Assembly: GCA_964371075.1 (NCBI GenBank)
Contig: CAYJKN010000005.1
Coordinates: 248,001-312,000, forward strand
Reading direction: 5' to 3'
DNA from: UTCHB3 sp964371075
Lineage (GTDB): Bacteria > Bacteroidota > Ignavibacteria > Ignavibacteriales > Ignavibacteriaceae
DNA: 64,000 nt
Shown in pieces: positions 16,850 to 25,528 of the stretch. The notes beneath the pieces are model-generated. The model did not search any database. It saw nothing but the letters and a program-made list of their open reading frames with translations, and was not told the DNA's origin. The first letter of the stretch is position 1; each line of letters starts with the position of its first letter. The position numbers were made by a program, and so were the translations under genes.

Positions 16850-18126
16850 AGGATAAAAAGTCCAAATACCATATCTATGAACATTATTTGGTATTAAAAG
16901 TATTAGAAGATTTTCGAAACTTTTCCCTGGAAGATGAGGAGTTTATAAATCAAATATCTATTTCTCGTTGGAGTGATTTATTTAGACATTATTCTGATAG
17001 GTCAAAAGATCTTGAGACTATATTAGATATATTGAGTAATGAAGAAAAGAGTGCTAAAGTAAGATTTGCTTCAATGCTTTTAAGAAAGCATATGATCCTA
17101 AGTGATTCTTCGTATCCAGCTCTAGGGAGTAGGTTATCAGAAATATATTTAAAGGCAACTGATGTTAGAAAAAAAATTACCCTAATTTATGATTTGTTAG
17201 AATTTAAAGATATAGCTGATAAAAATAAAGAGAATTATTTTAATTTCATTGACACCCATCGTGTAGATTACAAAAATTATCAACTTGACTATTATGGTGA
17301 TGAAAAGGGATTGGTTCATGTCACAACTGAAAGAATGAATAATCCCCTAACTGAGTTTCATAATATTCACAACTCAAAAAAATGGATTTATTTATATAAT
17401 CTTTCATTAGTTACAGAAAACGTCGAAAATATAAAATCATTAATTGACAAACATTTTAAAGACGAAACAGACCCTTTTATAGTCAAAGTGAAAGAAAAAA
17501 CTTTAGACTATCTAAATATCGTACCGCCAATAAATTATGAGGAATTCTATAAAACCAGTTATAATCTGGTGAAAAAAACAATTAATGACAATATTTCATT
17601 AGAGTGTAAAATTTTGGATTTGGGAAGTGGTGATTCCCCTTATATAAAAAGTTCGCGAAAACAAAAAAGAGATATACTACGCGTTGATAAGCAAAAACAG
17701 AGTTTGAGTGATCCCAATTTCTTACAACAAGATGTAAATGTATTCCTGGAAAGTAATCAAAATAAATTTGATTTTATTATTGTGAATGCAGCTTTACATG
17801 AATTTTGGATGGAGCCAAAAGACAATTATTTAAGAACTTTTATTAATAAAATTATATCACTGACAAATATTTATGGGAAAATATACATTGGTGATTATTA
17901 TTATTCAGGAACAGTTACTGAAGTTGCCTTTAAAAATTATAAAAGTATCCTCGACAAAACACTAGGTCATGCGGATGATATGGGTAGATTTTATCAATCA
18001 AAAAAAATACTTCAAGAAATCATGAAGCATAATAATATCAAAATAATAAATTACGAAGAAATACTAATTTCAAATGATATTGAGAGATACTATTTTGGTT
18101 TACTATTACAAAAAATTAATCCATGA
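16846..18126 (+). CDS. Methyltransferase-like protein with unknown helical N-terminal half
   Basis: 426 residues. The N-terminal ~240 residues are charged, largely helical and not recognised. The C-terminal half is a Rossmann methyltransferase: motif I ILDLGSGDSPYI near 256, an acidic end of strand 2 in ILRVDKQ near 280, and FDFIIVNAALHEFW near 307 as motif IV. The usual motif IV acid/NPPY is replaced by VNAALHE, so a nucleic-acid amino-methyltransferase is unlikely. It overlaps the binding-protein gene by ATGA, tying it to the transporter. Target unknown; it may modify a signalling protein or small molecule. Confidence 0.65.
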   Translation: MKDKKSKYHIYEHYLVLKVLEDFRNFSLEDEEFINQISISRWSDLFRHYSDRSKDLETILDILSNEEKSAKVRFASMLLRKHMILSDSSYPALGSRLSEIYLKATDVRKKITLIYDLLEFKDIADKNKENYFNFIDTHRVDYKNYQLDYYGDEKGLVHVTTERMNNPLTEFHNIHNSKKWIYLYNLSLVTENVENIKSLIDKHFKDETDPFIVKVKEKTLDYLNIVPPINYEEFYKTSYNLVKKTINDNISLECKILDLGSGDSPYIKSSRKQKRDILRVDKQKQSLSDPNFLQQDVNVFLESNQNKFDFIIVNAALHEFWMEPKDNYLRTFINKIISLTNIYGKIYIGDYYYSGTVTEVAFKNYKSILDKTLGHADDMGRFYQSKKILQEIMKHNNIKIINYEEILISNDIERYYFGLLLQKINP

Positions 18127-18144
18127 TTTTAAATTGGAGATGTC

Positions 18145-21100
18145 TTGACAATAGCGATTTCAAAAACTAAACTTGCTAACCTCAAAAGTAGTTTTCTCAA
18201 GCACAAAAATTTTTCCGAGAGAATACAGGAAATATTCAAAAAAATAGGCGAATTTGAAAATAGAAACTTAAAGGAAAATATTCATGGAGATCAGTTTTTT
18301 GATGACTTTTATGAATTAATTAATAAAATTGATGGTAATGCACAGGACGATGGCGTATTTAATTCACTTTGTAAAATAATCAGCCATACTGCAGTCCCCT
18401 ACTGCAAGAATATTACCTTTTGGATAAATTATAATACCCACATTACAATCGAAAATTTGCCGGAAATAGGGCGTACGAAAAATGTTCTTATAAAAGGAAA
18501 CCGGCTTAAAAACACCCATACTCAAGCATATATAGATAAAAATGGAATAAATGATCTCTCTGTAGTTTGTTATGAAAATATGTTGGAAAAGTTCCTTGAT
18601 AAAAACCATCCAGATGTTTTATCACTTCACAAACTTATCACAGAATCAGTAGAATTTATTAGATATTTCCATATTTATAATATGAATGGTGATATCTACT
18701 TTGAGATGGATGGAATGAATAAGCCATTTAGAATAGATCAAAATGCTGCACTAAACTTGGTTTTTTTTAATAGTCTCAGTAATAGCCTCTCAATAACCGA
18801 AAAGCAATTTAAGAATTACCTGATCTTCCTCAAACATATATTTGAAATTAATAAATGTGATTTTCCTAAGTATATGAATAATTCTACAGAGAAAGATAAT
18901 ATCGCCAAATTTAGACCAAGAGCAGTAAATAAGTTTAGACATTTATATTTGTTTAATTTGGCATATCCATATTCCAATTTCAATAGCGGATCTTTGATGA
19001 TATTTTCCGATAGACAGTTAATTGGGGATTTTGATAAATATTTATCTCAAATTCGCGAAGTAATAAGTTACGTGAAGAATCTTGAGTTGCGATATTTAGA
19101 AAAACGAAAGTTGAAATTACTAAGGGAAAATCAACTAAAGACCGCCGTGATTTCAATCATTGTTGATTCATATTCTCACAATATTAGTGCACACAGTCTT
19201 GCAGCACTAAAATGGTGGATTGAGTTACGATATAAAACTCTCGATAAAAAATTTTTGGTACCTGCTAATAGAATAATCATGAAATCTATCCATTCCGGCA
19301 CTATTAAACTGGATAGTAAAACACTTAGCAAAACCAACCAAAGGTATTACGATACTCTTGGACTAAATAACAGTTCTAATAAAGAAGACTACTATTCATT
19401 ATTTGATTTTTTGCAGTTTGCTAATAGTAAACAAATTAAAAATTTGTTAAAGGGATCTTTCAAGATGTATCCAAAGAATGGCACATTGAAACAAGAATTT
19501 TCCCCCCGCTTTCCTGTTCCTATAGATTACGCTTTGTTCCCCTTTTTAAGATTTTTAAGGGATAAAGGAGCTTTCTGGAGTGGGGTAACACGAGACATAG
19601 CATTTGGCGGTGAATCAAAAACCTGGTTTAAAATTCTTTGGGAAGATTTTGCAAATAACCCCCTGTATCTCGGCACGATTGCAAAGTCTGAGGGCATCAC
19701 CAAAATTAATATTAACCTTGAAGTTTGGGATTCATCGGGAGAATTAACCAAAGGCCGATTTGTTACAATTGATATGTCCATAATTGACTATGAGGAAAAA
19801 TTATCACAAAGTCCCAATTTAACTCCAAGTCCTGATTTATTAAAAAACAGTATTAAGGAAGATGCTTGTAATTTAAATGAAGAATGTTTTGTAAAATATG
19901 AAAAATATTCTAAATATGCTTTTGTAAAGTTGGGCACATGGTTCAAAACTTTCAGGAAAATACTGGATGATGAAAAAAACTTTATGGTATTTTTACCGGG
20001 CGGGTTAGTTGGTGAACATGCTTTATTTACAATATTTGAAAACACAATTAGAAATATTAAACACTACAAAGATAAAAAAACTGTCAATATGCTGAAGAAA
20101 GATGGAATTGATTTCTGGATTTCAATAAAAGCAGTTCATCTTAAAAGTAATGGAGAAAATACTTCAAAATCGCTTGCAGAAGAGGAATTGTTTAAAGTGG
20201 GAGTTTGGCTGGGACATCCTACAAAAATTAAGATGGTTGGAGGCACTTCTAATAAAAAAACGTATAAATACCCACTTTTTGATATTACTGAGAAAACTTT
20301 GGAACCTGTGGTGGAAGATTCGACAGGGACCCCTCGAATGGGGGGAAATTCCCAAGACAAAGCTTGTGCAGCCATGCTTTTTAATCAAAAATTCACCTCT
20401 GTTGAAAATAAAGAAAAAGACAGAGATAAGGAATATTTCCCATGGATCAGATTTTCGACTCAATATGATGATAATGAATATATTGAACTTCTTGATTTGA
20501 GTTATACGCAGTACAAAGCAACACTTCAGAAGTTAAAAGAAAATTATAGAAAGGACCTTAATCGTCATTCAGTTGGCTTGCTAAAAAAATACTTCAACAT
20601 GTGGCGCGGAAAGGATGTTCTGAATGCATCAGCGCTGGATAAAGATGAGTTGGAAAATCCTTCAAGGGCTAAATTTTTAAAATTGAATGATGAATCAGAT
20701 ATAAGAGCAAAAGCAAGAAAAAATGGAGTTATTCGATTAGTTTCATCAGATAATGACTCTTTGTTCGATATATATTTGATCTGGATGAAAACATGGATTA
20801 TTGATCCGGAGAAATATGTTATATCCTTTTGTGATAACTCATATGATAGCCCGATAATTGATTTGTATATTCAAAAAGATGCTATAGTTATACAAAGTGC
20901 TACTGAATTGGTAAATTTGATAGATAAACAAAGAGTTAATCTGGCTCTCGTTCATGGAGAAGAAAAAGAATACAGTTGCAATGTGCGAAGTCACGGTACA
21001 TTTATAACCAAATATTTTGAAGATTTACCAAATCATAATCTTGAAAATTTTGATCAGTATCCTGAGTTATTTAATAATTTGAATACTATTGATAAATGTA

Positions 21101-21669
21101 ACAAAAACATACTTTTGATGGAGTTTTTAGAAATAGTATTGACAAAGGTAGTTATCTTTGATAATCGAATATTTGATAGAATCCCTGCAACTTATTCGGA
21201 AACACTTGACCCAGAGTTATCAAAAGTAAAAATGTTAAAGGAAAGTTTATTCCTTGAAATTAAATCAGAGGATATCGATGGTTTCAATAAGTGGTGGTCT
21301 TCCGAAGCGAGTAAAAAAGGTAAGGATAAAATCAATTTTTTGGTCATGCATTTATCATTTATTGAAACAATGATTGATGATCAGGGAAATAAGTATACTG
21401 AAGAGAGGCTCAATGAATTTATTAAGGATAAGTTGCAAAAAAAAATAATTATGTCAGACAATAAAATGAGGGAAAATTTTATTTTTGTAATCACTTCCGG
21501 CAGAGGCAGGGATTTATGGAAAACATCACTAAAAGGAAAAGAAGGATTTGACAAGTTTACTATATTTAGACCGGTTGAGTCAATTTTATCAGCCGTTGAA
21601 AGCGCGATCAGTAATAATGATCACTTTGATTTAAAGCATAATATCATTAAAGTACTTTTTGGCAGTTAG
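18145..21669 (+). CDS. Giant degenerate histidine-kinase-like signalling protein
   Basis: 1174 residues from a TTG start with GGAG 6-8 nt upstream. Visible parts: a GAF-like region (about 60-300); a coiled linker (LEKRKLKLLRENQL, about 317-330); a DHp-like helix containing SYSHNISAHSLAALKWW (343-358) with candidate phospho-His H345; a GHKL-ATPase-like N-box ALFTIFENTIRNIKHY (626-641); and a G-box-like MGGNSQDKACAAMLF (732-746). Long insertions separate these boxes. The last ~120 residues (INFLVMHLSFIE, FIFVITSGRGR, FTIFRPVESI) look like a receiver fold without an obvious phospho-Asp. This is inferred from motifs only; ATP binding is not proven. It would be the kinase for the several receivers encoded around it. 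Confidence 0.6.
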   Translation: MTIAISKTKLANLKSSFLKHKNFSERIQEIFKKIGEFENRNLKENIHGDQFFDDFYELINKIDGNAQDDGVFNSLCKIISHTAVPYCKNITFWINYNTHITIENLPEIGRTKNVLIKGNRLKNTHTQAYIDKNGINDLSVVCYENMLEKFLDKNHPDVLSLHKLITESVEFIRYFHIYNMNGDIYFEMDGMNKPFRIDQNAALNLVFFNSLSNSLSITEKQFKNYLIFLKHIFEINKCDFPKYMNNSTEKDNIAKFRPRAVNKFRHLYLFNLAYPYSNFNSGSLMIFSDRQLIGDFDKYLSQIREVISYVKNLELRYLEKRKLKLLRENQLKTAVISIIVDSYSHNISAHSLAALKWWIELRYKTLDKKFLVPANRIIMKSIHSGTIKLDSKTLSKTNQRYYDTLGLNNSSNKEDYYSLFDFLQFANSKQIKNLLKGSFKMYPKNGTLKQEFSPRFPVPIDYALFPFLRFLRDKGAFWSGVTRDIAFGGESKTWFKILWEDFANNPLYLGTIAKSEGITKININLEVWDSSGELTKGRFVTIDMSIIDYEEKLSQSPNLTPSPDLLKNSIKEDACNLNEECFVKYEKYSKYAFVKLGTWFKTFRKILDDEKNFMVFLPGGLVGEHALFTIFENTIRNIKHYKDKKTVNMLKKDGIDFWISIKAVHLKSNGENTSKSLAEEELFKVGVWLGHPTKIKMVGGTSNKKTYKYPLFDITEKTLEPVVEDSTGTPRMGGNSQDKACAAMLFNQKFTSVENKEKDRDKEYFPWIRFSTQYDDNEYIELLDLSYTQYKATLQKLKENYRKDLNRHSVGLLKKYFNMWRGKDVLNASALDKDELENPSRAKFLKLNDESDIRAKARKNGVIRLVSSDNDSLFDIYLIWMKTWIIDPEKYVISFCDNSYDSPIIDLYIQKDAIVIQSATELVNLIDKQRVNLALVHGEEKEYSCNVRSHGTFITKYFEDLPNHNLENFDQYPELFNNLNTIDKCNKNILLMEFLEIVLTKVVIFDNRIFDRIPATYSETLDPELSKVKMLKESLFLEIKSEDIDGFNKWWSSEASKKGKDKINFLVMHLSFIETMIDDQGNKYTEERLNEFIKDKLQKKIIMSDNKMRENFIFVITSGRGRDLWKTSLKGKEGFDKFTIFRPVESILSAVESAISNNDHFDLKHNIIKVLFGS

Positions 21670-21679
21670 GAGTATTACC

Positions 21680-22510
21680 ATGACAACAAAAACGGTGTTT
21701 ATTAATTGGAAATTCAAGATTGCTGATTTTAAAACAGTTGATACTACAGAAGAGAGCAAAAAGATTATAATTTCTAATCTGGATGAACAAAATTTAGAGA
21801 CATTTAAGGACGAAATATCTAAAAATAAAAGCGATGAAATTGCAGTTTTTCTACACATTAAAAATAATATTCTTAAAGATGCGTTGAAAATCGAAATTAA
21901 TCAGCAGGGAAAGACAATAAGGATATTCGAATTTGAACATGGTTATAGTGATGGTGCTCACCCTATCTATCATAATGTAAATAATAATAAAAAAGGTCTG
22001 TTAGGTACCAGTCAATTCGACGAAAGTGTATGGACTGATCCAGTCCATAAGGCAATTAAGGTCGATAACTTTGATTTTGTATGGAACTGGTACTGGCTAG
22101 GCTATGAACGAGCTAAAATAAAGTTAATAAACTTATTATTACCTTTAGCAATTGATCTGCAAGGAATTAAAGATGTTGACGATCATGAAAAATTCAGATA
22201 TTTGATAAGTGTACGTGGTCTTACACGTGGCAAGGATGCTGACATACAAAAAAAATATATTGATGATATCGAGAAAGATTGGGAAGCAATAAAAAGTGAA
22301 TTTGCTTGGATAGCTGAAATATGTGGTTCAGGCTGTGAGAAGGAATTTACTGATTTTGTTGAGAAGTTAAAATCTCTGACAGCAAAAAATATGCAAACTT
22401 TCATTAATCAGCTAAAATCTGACAAACCATTCTCCCTAACTGACTGGTTGCAAACTCTGATTACAAAACTAGATCGTTTAAGCGAAAAGCAAAAAAAACA
22501 GGTTTATTAA
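21680..22510 (+). CDS. Unrecognised island protein, 276 residues
   Basis: Start taken at ATG 21680, which has AGGAG 8 nt upstream; the frame continues 7 codons further up into the preceding gene. I do not recognise the family. The N-terminal part (VFINWKFKIADF, then DEIAVFLHIKN near 52) could be a short alpha/beta domain; the middle is aromatic (FDFVWNWYWLGYERAKIK near 131), and the C-terminal ~100 residues are predicted helical and highly charged. A CGSGC motif lies near 217. It immediately follows the giant kinase-like gene, so a partner or adaptor role is the simplest guess. Confidence 0.65.
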   Translation: MTTKTVFINWKFKIADFKTVDTTEESKKIIISNLDEQNLETFKDEISKNKSDEIAVFLHIKNNILKDALKIEINQQGKTIRIFEFEHGYSDGAHPIYHNVNNNKKGLLGTSQFDESVWTDPVHKAIKVDNFDFVWNWYWLGYERAKIKLINLLLPLAIDLQGIKDVDDHEKFRYLISVRGLTRGKDADIQKKYIDDIEKDWEAIKSEFAWIAEICGSGCEKEFTDFVEKLKSLTAKNMQTFINQLKSDKPFSLTDWLQTLITKLDRLSEKQKKQVY

Positions 22511-22601
22511 TTCGTTATTTATCTTTGCTTAAAAATTTCTTGGGAAATATTCGAGCAAAAATTTGAATTTGAATAACAGAAAATAATAAAGTTAATCAAT
22601 T

Positions 22602-23375
22602 ATGATAAATATACTTTATAAGTCAAAAAATCTTTTTCTGTCTTTAGCAATTCAGCGATATTTTAAATTCGTTCACTCGATAACCCTTCCAATTTTAAAC
22701 AATTCATATACATCATCGCGCGATACTGATGTTCTTCTAATTGACGAAACAGAACAAGATATTCAGGAGATTGTCCGACTGCTGCATGATATAAAAGTTC
22801 TCACTATTGTAGTTTTTGGCAGTAAAAAAAATGATCGTGAAAATTATATAAACCTGCTAAATACCTCCCAAATATTTGGTAAATTTGATTCCATCCTGGA
22901 TAAAGATAATCCGGTCAAAGATCACTCTGCACTCATTGAAATAATTGCCCTTAAGGAAAAATTAAGACTATTCTTTCAGGGACACGGAGAAACCTCTCTT
23001 TTGGCCTCTTTATACGATGTCCGGTATAGATTATTAAATGGTATAAAGCTTTATTTATCAAAAGACATTGATTTTGATGAGTCTTTGAGAGAGTTCCTTT
23101 ACCCGGGAATTAATTCTTGGGCTGGCGTTAAAAACAGATTTACAAAAAATAAAGAATATCTCGAATTATTAGGATTTCAACAAGACATTCAGAAGATAAA
23201 CAGCAATATTTTGTCTTTTGACCAATTTATTATAAAAACTGAGAAATTTGTTTTAACAGGATTATTAGAGTATGATGAAGAGCACTTAAACACCAGTCTC
23301 GGATTATTAGATAAAATAGACGAAATTTTGTTTGATATTTCAACTAATTTAGCTTTAACAGATGCAAAAGTATAG
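22602..23375 (+). CDS. Receiver-like signalling protein with helical tail
   Basis: 257 residues. The first ~100 follow a receiver pattern: DTDVLLIDETEQD near 41 has the strand-3 Asp, and TIVVFGSKK near 67 resembles strand 4. The first-strand acidic pair is absent (MINILYKSKN), so it is probably a pseudo-receiver. The remaining 150 residues are helical (HGETSLLASLYDVRYRLLNG near 127) and could be a dimerisation or histidine-phosphotransfer-like bundle. It overlaps the sigma-54 activator gene by 14 bp, which suggests joint production and possibly control of that activator. Confidence 0.6.
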   Translation: MINILYKSKNLFLSLAIQRYFKFVHSITLPILNNSYTSSRDTDVLLIDETEQDIQEIVRLLHDIKVLTIVVFGSKKNDRENYINLLNTSQIFGKFDSILDKDNPVKDHSALIEIIALKEKLRLFFQGHGETSLLASLYDVRYRLLNGIKLYLSKDIDFDESLREFLYPGINSWAGVKNRFTKNKEYLELLGFQQDIQKINSNILSFDQFIIKTEKFVLTGLLEYDEEHLNTSLGLLDKIDEILFDISTNLALTDAKV

Positions 23376-24801
23376 AATTCTTGTCGTCGATGATAATGAA
23401 AGTTTCCTTTCTTCGGCTAAGTTAGTCCTTAAGTCATTCCAGGTAATAACTTCAAATTCTATCGCAAGCGCCAAGGTTAATCTTTCAAATGATTTAGATT
23501 TAATCCTGTTGGATTTAGTCTTTGATGATACTCATCCGGACGAGCTTCAAGGTATTGAATTTCTGGGATTTATTAAGGGGAATTTCCCGAATCTCCAAAT
23601 CATAATAATGACTAATTATTCCTCGACTGATATTACTGTAAAAGCAATAAAGGCCGGAGCGACAGATTTTTTAAACAAAAAAGAACTTGATTGGATCGAA
23701 TGGAAAGTTAGAATAGAGAATTATTGTAATATTTCACTTAAGATCAAAGAACTTGAACAAAAAAACAAGGATTTGCAGGGGAAATATGATCTAACCGAAA
23801 TAATGGGTGTGAGCAACGAAATTGAATATGTTCGTAATCGATTAAAGGATCTTGCCCTGAACAGTCCCGATATTTCAATTTTGCTTACCGGTGAAACCGG
23901 GACCGGTAAAAATTTAGCTGCAAAGTATTTTCAAAAATATTCTGTTCGTAAAAACAATTCATTTGTTGAGTTTTCTATTTTTGAGCTATCTGAATCTTTG
24001 ATGGAGAGTGAACTTTTTGGTCATGTAAAAGGAGCGTTTACCGGGGCTACCCAGGATAAAAAAGGCCTGCTCGAAGAGGCAGATCATGGAATTATTTTAT
24101 TAGATGAAATTGGAGATTATGATTTGCGAATCCAAAAAAAAATTATGCGGTTTTTGGAGGAAAAAGTAATCACCCGTGTTGGAAGCTCCAAGCGAACAAG
24201 TGTTGATGTACAACTAATACTGGCGACAAATCAAAATATACCTGAGTTAATAGAGGAAGGAAAATTTAGAGAAGACCTCTACCATCGAATTAACCGGGTA
24301 AACATCCATATCCCCCCGCTTCGTGAAAGAAAAGACGATATCATCTTCCTCACCGACTACTTTTTTCAGTACTTTAATGCAAAAGAGAAAACCAATTTGA
24401 ATCGAATTTCAGCAGATGTTTATACTGCATTTAATGAGTATAAATGGCCCGGGAACATCAGGGAACTCCAATCGGTTGTTTGGGATGCTTGTACAAGAGC
24501 AAGGCTTTGTAATGATAAAGTGTTAAATATTCAACACATTCGCGCTGAAATATTCGCAATGGACAGATCAAAGGAAGTAATTGTTAATACTTTTTCTGAG
24601 ATAAAAGGTAAACAAGCATTTATTGAACTTGAAGAAATTGAAGCTGCATTAAAAATTACATTCGGTAACAAAACGGAGGTTGCAAAAATGTTAAATTTAA
24701 GTCTGGATTCACTTAGATATATTATAACCAAGTACAAAAAAAAGCAGCCTGAACAGCTCAAAAAATTTCCTTGCATTTGTAAATATTATTTAAATTTTTA
24801 A
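23362..24801 (+). CDS. Sigma-54-dependent response regulator (NtrC/AtoC family)
   Basis: 479 residues. Receiver: D10-D11 (VVDDNE), phospho-Asp D51 (LILLDLV), T84 (IMTNYS) and the lysine in FLNKKE. AAA+ domain: Walker A GETGTGKN at 177-184, GAFTGA at 224-229 (contact with sigma-54), Walker B GIILLDEI at 243-250, and FREDLYHRIN with PPLRER near 303-322. C-terminal Fis-type helix-turn-helix: NKTEVAKMLNLSLDSLRYII near 436. It should activate sigma-54 RNA polymerase promoters, phosphorylated by the kinase-like protein or another. No sigma-54 promoter was found in the island spacers, so targets may lie elsewhere. Confidence 0.93.
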   Translation: MQKYRILVVDDNESFLSSAKLVLKSFQVITSNSIASAKVNLSNDLDLILLDLVFDDTHPDELQGIEFLGFIKGNFPNLQIIIMTNYSSTDITVKAIKAGATDFLNKKELDWIEWKVRIENYCNISLKIKELEQKNKDLQGKYDLTEIMGVSNEIEYVRNRLKDLALNSPDISILLTGETGTGKNLAAKYFQKYSVRKNNSFVEFSIFELSESLMESELFGHVKGAFTGATQDKKGLLEEADHGIILLDEIGDYDLRIQKKIMRFLEEKVITRVGSSKRTSVDVQLILATNQNIPELIEEGKFREDLYHRINRVNIHIPPLRERKDDIIFLTDYFFQYFNAKEKTNLNRISADVYTAFNEYKWPGNIRELQSVVWDACTRARLCNDKVLNIQHIRAEIFAMDRSKEVIVNTFSEIKGKQAFIELEEIEAALKITFGNKTEVAKMLNLSLDSLRYIITKYKKKQPEQLKKFPCICKYYLNF

Positions 24802-24810
24802 GAGGTCTAT

Positions 24811-25527
24811 ATGCCTGACTTATTCATAATTTTTGAGCCTCAAGTAAAAAATGATAACTGTAAAATTCTTGAGGATTCAATTAGAAGATATTTTGACATT
24901 GTGAAAAAAGAAGAAGATGTAACTCCTCATGTTTTTAATGACATAAAGGCCATAGAACTCGTCGAATATCTGGATGAAGACAATTCAAATGATATCACCT
25001 GTGTTCAGACCATCAATCACTCAAATTTATTTGTTGATATTCAGAAGTTACTCCAAGAAACTTACAGCAGCAATTTTAATGAATCAAATGCTTCACATTT
25101 AAGACAGCGAATTAAGAAAAGTGTATTTCATGATTTTGTTAGTACATATTCCCACGGTGCCGGTACGGACCTTGTAAATTCCCCTTTGGGAATTGTCAAT
25201 GTTTGGGCCTATAATCATAACCGGAGTGATTTGGACGCTGTTTTAACTGACTTAGAGAAGAAAAGTATTCTTCCACAATGTGTGATATATATTAAGTCCT
25301 TTATTGCGAAATTACAAGAAATGTTGAAAACTTATGGAGAATCTCGACTTTTTAGAGACGATATTCAAGTTAATATCGATTTAGCAGAACAAATTAAAGA
25401 TGCATTAATTAAGCTAAATGCGATGAATAATAATTTTATTAATTTCACAAAAGTCGAGAAAAAAGATTTGTCTGAGAAGTTGTTCATTATTTTTAGATTT
25501 ATTTCCCGGTACGCAAAGGAAACATGA
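24811..25527 (+). CDS. Unrecognised island protein, 238 residues, possible phosphotransfer-type fold
   Basis: I do not recognise the family. The N-terminal 60 residues begin with a strand LFIIFEPQ and could be a degenerate receiver-like domain. The central part (VFHDFVSTYSHGAGTDLV, about 108-125) has a His-Asp pair and a Tyr-Ser-His that recall a DHp or phosphotransfer helix; this is weak. The C-terminal ~90 residues are helical. It lies 9 bp after the sigma-54 regulator and 1 bp before the receiver-HD-kinase fusion, in the middle of the signalling genes. Confidence 0.55.
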   Translation: MPDLFIIFEPQVKNDNCKILEDSIRRYFDIVKKEEDVTPHVFNDIKAIELVEYLDEDNSNDITCVQTINHSNLFVDIQKLLQETYSSNFNESNASHLRQRIKKSVFHDFVSTYSHGAGTDLVNSPLGIVNVWAYNHNRSDLDAVLTDLEKKSILPQCVIYIKSFIAKLQEMLKTYGESRLFRDDIQVNIDLAEQIKDALIKLNAMNNNFINFTKVEKKDLSEKLFIIFRFISRYAKET

Positions 25528-25528
25528 A

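Noticed and set aside
19668..19682. Sigma-54-like box cggcacgattgca in the kinase-like gene
   Set aside because: The GG to GC spacing is 9 instead of 12, and it lies deep in coding sequence. A similar box near 14746 also fails at the -12 element.
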